Below, one piece after another: positions 32,621 to 43,145 of a stretch of 64,000 nt of DNA. This DNA is from Anisus vortex. Lineage: Eukaryota > Mollusca > Gastropoda > Planorbidae. The notes under the pieces are model-generated. The model was not told where the DNA came from. It did not search any database and saw nothing but the letters and a program-made list of their open reading frames with translations. Made by a program: the position numbers and the translations under genes. Numbering within the stretch: position 1 is the first letter of the stretch; each line of letters starts with the position of its first letter. Location: the NCBI GenBank assembly GCA_949126835.1, contig OX421494.1, positions 23,582,196-23,646,195 on the forward strand, written 5' to 3'.

Positions 32621-35094
32621 ACTTAGCAATACTATTGTAGTTCGGTAGATTAAATCACATAGGCCTAACGTAAAAATTGACTTCTAAACGATGATTAAAT
32701 ACAACTATAGAAATACTTGACCGCTAACGAGTGTAAAAAAATTGACTTTTAAATGTATGAAATCACTCTAGTAATGTTGTTGAATTCATTACAATAAATC
32801 ATTCTTCTTATTAATGCTTTTAATAAATCTGTAAAAAAATTTACGAATATCAAAAAAACTTACTTTGATTTCATTTCTTGGGAAAAAACGCAACTGATTG
32901 GGCAATAAGGCAAAAATAAATGTTTAATTTATGCTCAAATTACTTTAAGTTAAAAAAAACAACGAATGATGTTTATTAAAAGGTAAATACAAAACAAATT
33001 ATGAATCATTCAGGAACGTGGCCAATCTTTTGTGTTTATATTGACGACACATTTACCTGGTTTTAAACATTCGAGTTTGTTTTTTTTTACTTACCTTTCT
33101 GTGTATAGAATTTCATCAAAGAAATACAAATGTACATTTGGTACAAAAGCTTTTGTCAATTAGGCTATTAGTTCAATTCTATAAATCAATTTTGAATTTG
33201 ATGAGTGAAGTAATGTGCGTGATTTTTGCTTTAGTTGTATATAGAGAGAATGAATCGTTGTATGACTTTCTCTTTATGCCTACCTACATCTGAGGTGGTG
33301 TGGCCAAGTTATTTAACTCGCTGTTGTTGTTATTTTGTGTTAGATGTGTACAACCTTATATACAGTGACTCTGTGTATGTTGGTGTATGTGTTTATGTGT
33401 ATAATTGTGTGTGCAAGCTTGTGTATGTGTGTTTGATGTGTGTGTGTTGTGTATGTTGATAAAAATGTATGCTAAAGTAAAAAAAATGTTTTGGCATTTT
33501 AAAAACTTTTTTTAAATTTGTTTAAAAATAATCACTTTTAAATAGAACCTTTTCTTACGTTTTATAAATCACTGACAAGTTGCAATGATGTCCACCATAC
33601 ATGATTCGCACTAAACAATTCCTTAAAGATTTAAATGTCTTGCAAACTGACCTATTGTTTTTGTTTTCTAATTCCGATTATCGCTTGCGATATAAGCACA
33701 GAGTTATATTACAATTAACGAAAGTCTTCGGCGCATCCTTTTGATGTACTTACATAAAAAGTAAAACTAAGTTTTTACCTACGGACGCTGAACATTCCGA
33801 ACAGACAAACAAACCGATATTTTATTCATATTCTACAAATATTCTATTCGATTTCGTCGGGTAGTCCATTAATTATGTCAGCAAAATAGGGGGAGGGGGT
33901 CTGAAAACGTTTGACAAGTGTTGACATGGGGGAGGGAGGGTGGCCAAGAACAGTTGACGTTAACCATGTTACTTTTTATAATAGATTTAATAAATAACAG
34001 AATGGAAACTAGTCGTGCGTTTGTATGACATACACTCATTCACCCACCCAACGCCAATCATTTAATTATAGATTATGCTTTTACGAAAATAGCCAACTCT
34101 GTGGCCTAAAGAGCTACTTTCTCTTTTACGATCTGAAAGAAATTAAAACAATTGGGGAACGATTGAGGAGGGAAATGCGAAGGGGGTAGGCACATAGTCA
34201 AGCGGTTGAAGGGGAATTGTGCAAATTATATGTGTTTGTTGGGGAAGGGGGGGGGGGGGAATTGTGCACGGGAGGAAGGCAATAGTATTTTTTTTTCTGA
34301 TATATAAACTAATATATTTTTACTAACTACTTTATAATAGTGAAACGTTAAAATTAAGTCGATTAAATAGATCTATTTCATAATTTCAAAGTGTTTTTTT
34401 CCAATTTTCTGAAAAATATTGTATGAGGAAAACTTGTATAATTATTAGCCAAAAAGTGCAAGGTAGGAGAGGTAGGGAGACAGGTAAAGCAACACTTTGT
34501 ATAAAGTGGGGAAATAATGCGATTGGGAATAGTGAACGTTCAGTGGAAATAGTAGGCTAATTCACAACTGTGTGGAAATAGTAGGCTAATTCACAACTGG
34601 TGCACAGTTCCCCATAAAGTATTGAACAACTAATATTGTTTCATGATATCAATAATGAAACATTAAATTTGATTCATTAAATAGTTCTGTAAAAATAAGA
34701 AACAAAGAAATATTGTTTAATTCCTCGGATCAGAGGCACATTGTTACACTCTCCCCTCAAGGCTACACCTTTGAAAGTTATAGTCAAGTTGAAATCTGGT
34801 GAACAAGTTTTAAATTCATTAAAATTAATTAGATACAGTTGAATCTAAATTCTATTTAAAACATAAAATCCAATATATAAAATATTGCTAGTTAATATTG
34901 GCGGGGAAAAGGGGATGTAAACAATCGTTGACATCATTGAATAGGGAAGGAGAGGAGTCCTATGAAAGTGTGACAAGGGGGGGGGAGAGGTAAAAATAAC
35001 CAAATAATTAATGGACGTCCCCTGTGCTGCATCGCTGAGCTATTTAATGAGGCATATATCTATATGTTTTAATTCCAAACTGAAAAAAAATCTG

Positions 35095-35190
35095 TTTGTT
35101 TCTGTGTTGTTTTTTTTGTTTTTTTGTGTTTGTTTGTTGTTTTTCTTTTTTTTTTTTTGGGGGGGGGGGGGGGGGGGAGGGGGGAGAGGG
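35095..35190. repeat. T-run/G-run low-complexity block
   Basis: T-rich sequence followed by about 19 consecutive G and a further GGGGGGAGAGGG stretch. It could form a G-quadruplex and is also a common site of assembly error. Confidence 0.7.
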
Positions 35191-37439
35191 TATCTCCATC
35201 AAAATCAACTAGCTATATTTTTTAAGATTTCACCACGGAATAAACTTTTAGGGCTCATTCATACCATTGTAAAGCTTATATAAATTTTTTTTTCAATGTG
35301 TCATCTATTTATCGACTTAGAGTAGGACGTTTGTTTTTTCCTTTTGTATGTGAGTAATGTTTTATGTGATACCAATAAACATGGCTCGCTAAACGGCGAA
35401 AGAGCAGTTGATCATAACTCTGTCGGTCAGTTCGTTAAGGATTAAATTGCTTTATTTCCCACCTATACATACATAATAAAAAAACACAAAAAGAACACGG
35501 GAAAGAGGGGGGGGGCTAACCGAAAATTGGTTTTCTAGAATATGAAAAGGAACGATGTTAACTCTTACAGTCCCGGGTGCGTATATAGCGGAACTGAAGG
35601 CAGCATAGATAGAAGTAGGTCGGTACGGAAAGGGTTAACATCCTTTATGCATACATACAACAATATACATGAGACAGATTGCAAATAAACATTCTATATT
35701 TCTACTTACCCTGTTAAGGAAGTAAATCGTGATCCAACTATAAAGACACTCTAAATAGCTAACTATCAGTCAATGAAATAAACTTTACTTTTCATTTACT
35801 TGAAGTATCTTTAGTTTTTTTAATAATTTAAAAAATAGTGTCTCGTTCCAAGAAGATATGAAAAACTTGGTCACGATTTATTTTTGTTTAACATTCAAAG
35901 ATAATATTATCTCTCGCAAGAACAATCGTTGACAGAATGGTCCAGACATTAGACAAATAATACAATCATTGATGGAAAATGTAAGGTTATTAAATGTGTT
36001 TATGACTATTGCAACTTTTCCAAGTGTGTTCAGAGGGCGCAACGTGCAAAAGGAATGTGTAGTTAACACAATGCACAATGTTTAAATGTCTGCTGTGATG
36101 ACCCTCTTCAGGGATGGGATACCTAGAGACGCACTGGAAACCGAGAGAGGAATCTTGTCTGGGTGGGGGGAGGGAGGTTGGGGGTGATTTAGTTGAAAGA
36201 GAATTAACTTATTATTAAGTACCAATAGCTTTATAGCTAGACCAAGGCGTTCCATAATATACAGTTTTTAAAATATGAATAAATGGTGCATTATTGAGAA
36301 AATAGGACAAACGCTTTTATTATAATGAAATGAATTAAATGAATTCAACCCACACTCGTTCCTCGTTTTATCAACAACAAAATATAACTTAAATATAAAG
36401 TCTATATTGTAAATCAGATCATCATCATCATCCTGATCCAGCAGCGAACTGAGCACTTGGCTATCGGCCTGAGGCTAAGGTGAAGAAATTGCAGACATTT
36501 TGTAGCTGTTTGTTGTTGAAATATAGAGTATTTGAGATCAGAAATTAGATAAAACGGTATAGTGTGTTGGTTCTGGTGTTTTCTTTAAAACGTGCTAACC
36601 AGTAAAACATAATGCTTGTTTATAAATGTAGTAATACTTTAACATAAATATATTAGTATTGAATCTGTGAATTCTTGAAATATTTAAGTACTAACAAATG
36701 AAAGCATTTTTTTTACGACAGATGACAGCAATGCCGACCTGCAGTAGATAATGGAGAAAGGAAAGCTGACCTAGAAAAAGGCATGAAGAAGAAGGAGCAT
36801 GGACAATTGGACATGAAATCAGAGTAAGCATAGTTGCTATAACAACCTGGGTTAGGGGGTAGGGGGTATTTTCAAGAAGACAAACTCATTTTAAACACCG
36901 TATAGAAAAGATGTGCATCATAAAGAGCCCAAGTGGGAAGAAAGTGAGAATGTTAATACTGATTTGGTCCTTGATCTAAAAAATATATATTTCCAACTTC
37001 TTCAAATGTTTACAGTAACAGATAAGGGTGTCTGGCTCAAATAATTTAAGTTTCGGGGTGGTTTCCGATACTGGGATTGGGATTTCTTGTGGTAAAGTCC
37101 TTACGAGTCGAAAATAGTTAACAAAGCATGAAGGTACTTCTCGGTCTGATAGTTTCCAGACATCGGTTAATCAAAGGAAAGGCTGTTGGAGTTCGTTCTG
37201 GCCACACAAGCCTTTTGAGAAACTGGGGAAATGTGCTTCATCCGCAGCATAGTATTCCATGACCTATTTAAGGACTTTAACTTTAAGCAATTCAATACAA
37301 ACAAACCTTGTTGTGTCTCTGAACACAAGATAAGATTAATATTATCTTCTAAATAACACACCGCTACTCGCTACACTCCCTTATAACTTCTTATCAGTGG
37401 AACTACTACCATATGTTGAGTTTCTATTTCATTGGCAGA

Positions 37440-37760
37440 GAGGACATCGTAACCTCAGACGAAATGACGTTACATAAAATGAAACAATTGAAATTACACT
37501 ATATAAAATGGTACAAAATAAAATGACGCAGCCTAAAATGATACAAATGAAATTTCACAATATGAAATTACGCAACATGAATGACACAACATGAATATGA
37601 AATGAAGAATAATGAAAACGACCCACAACCTGAAAATGACACTATATGAAATGATACAAATTTACAAAATACAAAATACAAAAATATGAATTAGCACTTT
37701 ATGAAATGTCAACATATGAAATGACAACATATGAAATGACACGCCATTTTCTCTACACAA
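37440..37760. repeat. Cryptic simple repeat (ATGAAATGACAC-like)
   Basis: Irregular recurrence of AAATGAC, ATGAAATTAC and ATACAAAATG words without strict period. The reverse-complement flavour resembles the block at 15,880-16,260. Confidence 0.45.
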
Positions 37761-38774
37761 ACAAAGCTTCTTATCAAACTAGAAATCTTTTTTTATTATT
37801 TTACTCAAGAAGATTTTATAACAGAAGATTCTGATATGAACTTTGGTACTTTTTTTTCAACCTTAGAATTATAAAAACCAGGCACCTTTTTAAATCATTT
37901 GAAATTGTTTCAGCTCTTTGGTTCAAGACTTTGTAAGTTGTTGTTTTTTGACGTTTTCAAATTACTTAATATTCAGCGTGTCATGCTGAGACTTAATTTA
38001 TATCATGATAATGAGTCCATCTGCATTTTAACCGTAAGCATTATCAATCATAAGTCTTTTTAAAAAAATAGTCGACCCCGATGAGGCATTGGCTTATATC
38101 ATATTCCATTAATTGCAATTTGCATATTATAAAAGCATAAAAATTACTGTATTTCATTTGAATAGAAATAGGACTAGAAATAAAAAAAATTCATTTAATT
38201 TTCAGGCGTTCGGAATTTCCTTTTTAGAAACATCAAATATACGTGTGTGCTTGTCTATAAGACTTCTAGCATTAGGTGTAAGAAATAATATTTAGACTAT
38301 ATGTTTCTTTTCCTCGATCAGTTTAAATGAAATGCCCGGTTCAATAGCATAATAAACCCAGTGGCGGGGGCGCCAAAATGAGTATTATAACTAATTATTT
38401 AATTTTATTTTGATGTAAACTAATGTATCCCAAATAGGCCTACGTTTGCAAGATCCACAAATATTTTCATTTCACAAACTAGTTGGCAAGCATGATTTTG
38501 GCGCCCCCATTGAGCATTAAGGGGCGCCATTCTACTCATACAACAGATGACATATCCACAATGTAGGATTGCTGATGAAGTTTTTTTTTAAAACAAAGAT
38601 CAGTTCGGGTTCAAATATTGTTCTTCATATAATGAAAGTTGCATCTGGTGGCATCTTGTTTTAACAATTATACAAGTTGGATAATTTCGAGTCGAATATA
38701 CTTAGCATGAGTACACTCAGCTAAACAGGATCCAGTTCTTATCACATATTTTGGAACAGTTGAAAGTATATATT

Positions 38775-39168
38775 TGTTTTTCTCTCGTTCAACAACTCGT
38801 TGGGGAGAATTAAAAAGAGTTGTGTCAATCACAGTGAAGAGGGAGTCTGAAATACGTTGGAGTGCACGATCAGAAGCTGTTAAAGCTATTTATGAAGGAC
38901 TAGATGAACTAGTAGGGCTGTTGGAAAAATTATCATAAGATGCAACTTTGACGCCTGACACCAGAAGGGATGCAGAAACTTTGCTGGCAGGTATATTAAG
39001 CTTTAACTTCCTAGTTTTGTTAAATTTCTGGAACATCATACTTGGGAAAATTGATCGTGTCCAGAAACGGTTGCAGGATCCTATGAATTTCAAGGAAGCA
39101 GCAAGCATCTGATCATGACTCGCTGGAGCAAGAACTTGTCAACATTCGTGATAATTTGAGCCAGGTTG
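38775..39168 (+). pseudogene. hAT (ZMYM1-like) transposase relic, N-proximal part
   Basis: Plus-strand translation gives FFSRSTTRWGELKRVV, IRWSARSEAVKAIYEGLDEL, then (after a TAA) TPDTRRDAETLLAGILSFNF and IDRVQKRLQDPMNFKEAAS. The RWSAR block is typical of the hAT transposases related to zinc-finger MYM-type protein 1. It contains in-frame stops and is cut by the nested element at 39,177. Confidence 0.8.
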
Positions 39169-40971
39169 CGGTAGACCATAGGTTCTCAACGGGGGCGATA
39201 TCGCCCCCTGGGGGGCGGTGAGAAGCTTTAGGGGGGCGCTGACGTTCCCGGGGGCGATTGGGGGGCGATGAAGGGCAAGTGGGCGGTACAAACGTATCTG
39301 ATATATTTAACACCTCAGCTATTTGAATCGATTAGTTATTGGAGGATGAAATGTGATGTAAACGCAAGTGCTGCTAAATATCTGATATCCCCCAACAGTA
39401 TGCCCACATATTATTATATTTAATAAGAAATAGGAATCGCAGTGACTTTTCGATGAAGTAGGGGTCAGTATTTGGCAAATATAGTGTGCGGCCAGCTGGT
39501 CCTGTGGTTGGTTCACCGGACTGTAGCCCTTACATCTGCTAATATTAATATTTTTATCTCAGTTTGACCGAGATGTCCTTAATGTGTTTTATAACTAACT
39601 AGCCGGTATGTGCCGGTGCTCCGAACCGGTTAAAGTTATGTTTACATGCACTCTAACTACTCAAGCAGTTATAATGAGATTGCACGCAAGAACTACACAT
39701 TTTATATTTCGTATACGACTCGAATTTAAACGTGATGGAATTTTGTATTTCCCCGCTACAACATAAATTACCCATTAAAATCATTACCCATTACCCATTA
39801 TAACAATTTAAAAATTACCCGCTATAAATTACGACGCAAATTAAAACGTGAATATATTTTGTTCTATTCATTCATAAAGTACATTAGCAAACATCGCAAC
39901 AAAGTTAAACTTAACATGAATACGCAACATTTGATGACGTCATTAAAAGAAGACGGCTAGTTAGCTCTGTGCAAAATTTGATTACGCAATATACAGAAAT
40001 AATCTCAGCGTGTACTTTTTCTTCTTTAATTTAAGCGCGATCGATCGAAAAAATGATAAAAAGTTGTACTGGCAAAGTCAATGTGAATCAAAATATGTGT
40101 TTTATTCGCGTTTTTTTACCAAACTGACCACTGCGGTCATTTAAATTTTTTAAAACCTTGACAGTGTTCACCGCCGTAACGCAAAGAATATTTGTAGCGA
40201 GTTTCACGTTTTTATGTCCAGTATTTAAAAAGATTATGCGGTACGTACATACCCACACACATATTCCTTTTGAGATTTATATATATAGTAGATTTATAAC
40301 TTTGAGAGAACTTAATAAATATTGTTAAGCGGTATAGATAAGTAGTAATCATACAAACTGGGTAGTTATTGTAATGCTTGAAAGTATACATATGAATTCT
40401 TTAGTCATATAATATTTATATAATTTTCAAATTCTTTTTACAGTTTGATCATTTCAAAGTTATAAATTGTAAGCCATTTATTTTTTATAAAAGAAATAAA
40501 ACACAAAAATATTAGATCAAATAAAACGGGACAATTATCTCCCTTTAACTAAAAAATGTTTCTACATTTGATTCAATTGTGATGCCGAACGAATATTACT
40601 GATGATTAGACATAGGGCTTTTGCAACCAAAATTGAAACAAAAATAGACAAATTGCTAGCAACACACCAGGCAAAGGATTCGCATTAATATTGATTTAAA
40701 TAAACCCTTTGTTAGATCAAAAAAAACTGAAAAGGAAACATATTCAATTTTTAAGAATTCATCGATAAAAAAATTGCCTTATTAATTCTTACAAGTGAAA
40801 ATGTTTCCTTTTCAGTTTTTTAAAGATAATTAATCACACAAAAAGTCTAGTCCGCCTAAAAAAAATGCGGAAACTATAGGCCAGATGGGCGGAAGGGGGG
40901 GGGCGGTGAGCGGAAAAATATTGTAAAAGGGGGCGGTGAGCCGAAAAAGGTTGAGAACCTATGCGGTAGAC
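39169..40971. mobile_element. Nested hAT element (1,787 bp) with 8-bp TSD
   Basis: The element 39,177-40,963 has perfect 14-bp inverted ends CATAGGTTCTCAAC and GTTGAGAACCTATG, flanked by CGGTAGAC on both sides (39,169-39,176 and 40,964-40,971). GC-rich subterminal repeats (GGGGGCGGTGAG type) occur at both ends. It interrupts the transposase reading frame of the outer element. No transposase of its own. It includes a SINE family 1 fragment (39,484-39,528) and an internal block (40,320-40,600) shared with the 49,530 element. Confidence 0.9.
39484..39528 (+). mobile_element. SINE family 1 head fragment
   Basis: GCGGCCAGCTGGTCCTGTGG then TTGGTTCACCGGACTGTAG matches the tRNA-like head of family 1 only. 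Confidence 0.5.
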
Positions 40972-41483
40972 AATGGAAAAACAAGATGTACAACTTTGGG
41001 AATCGAGGTTGACAGAAGGATTAGACGACACAGGAGGATGCCTGGAGAATTAGCAAGAGCTGCAGGACTTTCTGCAGAAGAAGAATTGCACGTGTTATGA
41101 ACAGCGTAATTGATAGACTAAAAAAGCTAAACACCAAATTTGGATTTTTACTAGACGTCAAAGCTCTTCTCGCTGAGACAAATGTCGATACACTTCGTCA
41201 AAATTGCAAAATTTCTACGACACTTTACGTCAATGGTCACGAATTGTGTACAGCAATCGGAGACTGCAAAATGCTTCTCGGTGCCCGGACTAAAGTTCTA
41301 CCGGAAACTCCTTTGGATCTTCTTGGTTTTGTTGTTTCATACGGAGATGACGTATTTCCGAATCTGCGCATTTCACTGCAAATACTTCTAACGATTGCTG
41401 TTTCGTTTGCAAGCTGTGAGCGGTCCTTCAGCAAACTGAAGCTTATTTTGTCTTATTTAATTCAATGGGACAAGAGCGTCTGA
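40972..41483 (+). pseudogene. hAT transposase relic, C-terminal dimerisation region
   Basis: Translation after the nested insertion includes RLTEGLDDTGGCLEN-like remnants, then an uninterrupted 128-residue frame (41,097-41,483) with VIDRLKKLNTKFGFLLDVKA, FPNLRISLQILLTIAVSFAS and CERSFSKLKLILSYL. The SxxSCERSFSxLKxIKSYLR block is the hAT dimerisation hallmark. A one-base frameshift follows (NSMGQERLS in the next frame), and then the 41,484 insertion interrupts it. Confidence 0.85.
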
Positions 41484-42480
41484 GTCAGTGGTCGGCAACT
41501 TAGGGCACGCGTGCCAAATTTGGCAGGCAGAGCGATTTTCAATGGCACGCGAGAGACTTCCAAGAGGTGTTTTTTTATTGATGATAAAAGATGTTTTTTT
41601 ATTGATGAAAAAACAAACATTTTCCAGTTCTTAATGAGGAAAACTGACTGTTGAAGACGATGTTTCTGAATGACAGAGCGACACATTTCAGTTAGTTGAA
41701 CGCATTTACAAGGACGGGTTAAATCAAGTGGGTTAAATGGACAAACAAAATGCAGGAAATGTTTTTTTACAACGGTTTAACGTACATCAATTGTATATCT
41801 CTAATAATTAAATATTGTAATGAATACCATAATGCTGGATTTATAAAAAAAAAAATAATTAGTAATACATGTTATATTACAAAACTTGTTTGGCAATGAC
41901 ATCAATATTGAATCAAAATTAGAAAATTAGAAACTTTATTTGAATTAAAGGGAGATAATAAGCCCGTTTTATTTATGCTATTATTTTAATATTGTGTTTA
42001 TTATTTTTCTTTTATAATAGACTAAATGGCCTACAACTTATAACGTTATAATGACCAAACTCTAAAATGTAGTTGAAAAATATATAAATATTAGATCTAG
42101 ATCTATATAACTAAAACATTTCATGCACATTTTTTAAACATTACATTAACTACCCAGTTTGTATGATTACTACATACGAATTCCGCTCTACTATAGTCAC
42201 CCGAAAATTATGAAGAGCAGTAAGCAAATTAAAGACAATCTCAGTTAAACTGAGAATAAACTATCATCAATATTATCAGTTGATAGATCCTTATCTGGAC
42301 AACCAAATGATAATGTTTACAAAATCATTACCAAAAATGTGAAGGTTTGGTAATATTATTTTTTTGGTATAAATGCAAATAAAAATGTTGATAATCACAA
42401 ATGCGTTAATTATTGTTATTAAATATAAAACGCGTTACCGTTTTTTTCCCATTACTTTCCTTTACTTTTGGCCTTGGTCT
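41484..42480 (-). mobile_element. hAT-like element inserted in the transposase (right boundary uncertain)
   Basis: It begins CAGTGGTCGGCAACTTAGGG then CACGCGTGCCAAATTTGGCA, the reverse complement of the right end of the 49,530-50,785 element, and stays collinear with that element in inverse orientation: GTTTCTGAATGACAGAG, TTAACTACCCAGTTTGTATG, GATTATC/GATAATCACAAATGCG and TTTTGGCCTTGGTCTTG. The right terminal repeat is not visible; host transposase coding sequence seems to resume near 42,480. Confidence 0.65.
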
Positions 42481-42597
42481 TGCTACGGAGTTAAATTGTC
42501 TTATTAGCATCGAAAGAGAAACACTTGAGAATATTAATTTTGACAACGTGATTGACGAGTTTGCGACAGACAAATCAAGGAGGATCAATTTGTCGTA
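42480..42597 (+). pseudogene. hAT transposase relic, extreme C-terminus
   Basis: Frame reads LATELNCLISIERETLENI then NFDNVIDEFATDKSRRI and a TAG stop. This matches the usual end of ZMYM1-like hAT transposases (LSIE...IxxFAxxKxRR). It probably completes the frame broken at 41,483. Confidence 0.6.
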
Positions 42598-43054
42598 GAC
42601 TATGTCTATTCCAGTCATATATTAGTAGTAGAATATTTTTTTTAAATAAATTGTTTACAATCATATAGAGACTTATTAGTCAGTATTATATTTCATTAAA
42701 ATACCAGATGCTTCGAAAATGAACCATATAAACCGTAAAATGTTCAAAATTTTATTGGGGTCTCAATGAGCCCCAGATTTTGTCGGTGCGAGAAGGGGCG
42801 CAGACTTTGTGTCATGTCCCCGGGCGCAGATTACCCTAGCTACGCCACTGAATAAACCTATAATTAGAAAGAATTTTATTGGTTTAAGTATTGATCGTTG
42901 ACAAGCAACTCTTTATCCTTTGTTTATTTTCCTATTTTGAAATATTTTTTTTCTATAAACTTAAACTTAACAAACAATTAAAAAATATGATGCTGTCAAT
43001 TGGTCTATTTAATTATTTTAAATGTATTCGTTATTTATAGTCCGAAAGTAGACA

Positions 43055-43062
43055 AATATAAA
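43055..43062 (+). promoter_or_regulatory. Possible TATA box for chitinase B
   Basis: AATATAAATG about 40 bp upstream of the start codon. If real, the 5' UTR would be very short; alternatively CTAACCAG just before the ATG is a splice acceptor and the promoter is further upstream. Confidence 0.2.
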
Positions 43063-43099
43063 TGAAAACAATGTTTTTACTTTATCTAACCAGATCAAA

Positions 43100-43145
43100 A
43101 TGTGGCTATACTCCGCGTTTCTTCTGGTGTTTGCCGTTCATTCAG
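43100..43145 (+). CDS. Chitinase B exon 1 (start and signal peptide)
   Basis: 46 bp: [15 protein letters not shown] plus the first base of the next codon, donor GGTAAGTT. A CTAACCAG lies six bases before the ATG. Confidence 0.9.

Larger units (their letters stand above)
32621..38350. other. Divergent intergenic region between the chitinases (left part)
   Basis: No exon recognised. It includes a TG-rich simple repeat (33,360-33,460), several G-rich blocks (33,880-33,945; 34,240-34,262; 34,978-34,990; 35,158-35,190; 35,508-35,517), a 29-bp tandem duplication (TGGAAATAGTAGGCTAATTC, about 34,536 and 34,573) and a cryptic repeat at 37,440-37,760. Shared regulatory elements for the head-to-head genes could lie here, but I see no specific motif. 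Confidence 0.5.
38351..42858 (+). mobile_element. 4.5-kb hAT transposon with perfect 8-bp TSD (outer element of nest)
   Basis: The element 38,359-42,850 starts CAGTGGCGGGGGCGCC and ends GGGCGCAGATTACCCTAGC followed by TACGCCACTG, the inverse of CAGTGGCGTAGCTAGGG, a common hAT terminus. It is flanked by identical 8-mers AATAAACC at 38,351-38,358 and 42,851-42,858. It holds a broken plus-strand hAT transposase (38,775-39,168, 40,972-41,483, and possibly 42,480-42,597) interrupted by one, probably two, further insertions. It is a dead copy. Its right end is 249 bp upstream of the chitinase B start codon. Confidence 0.88.

Noticed and set aside
33235..33459. Cys/Val/Tyr-rich small open frame
   Set aside because: It is a translated TG-rich simple repeat.
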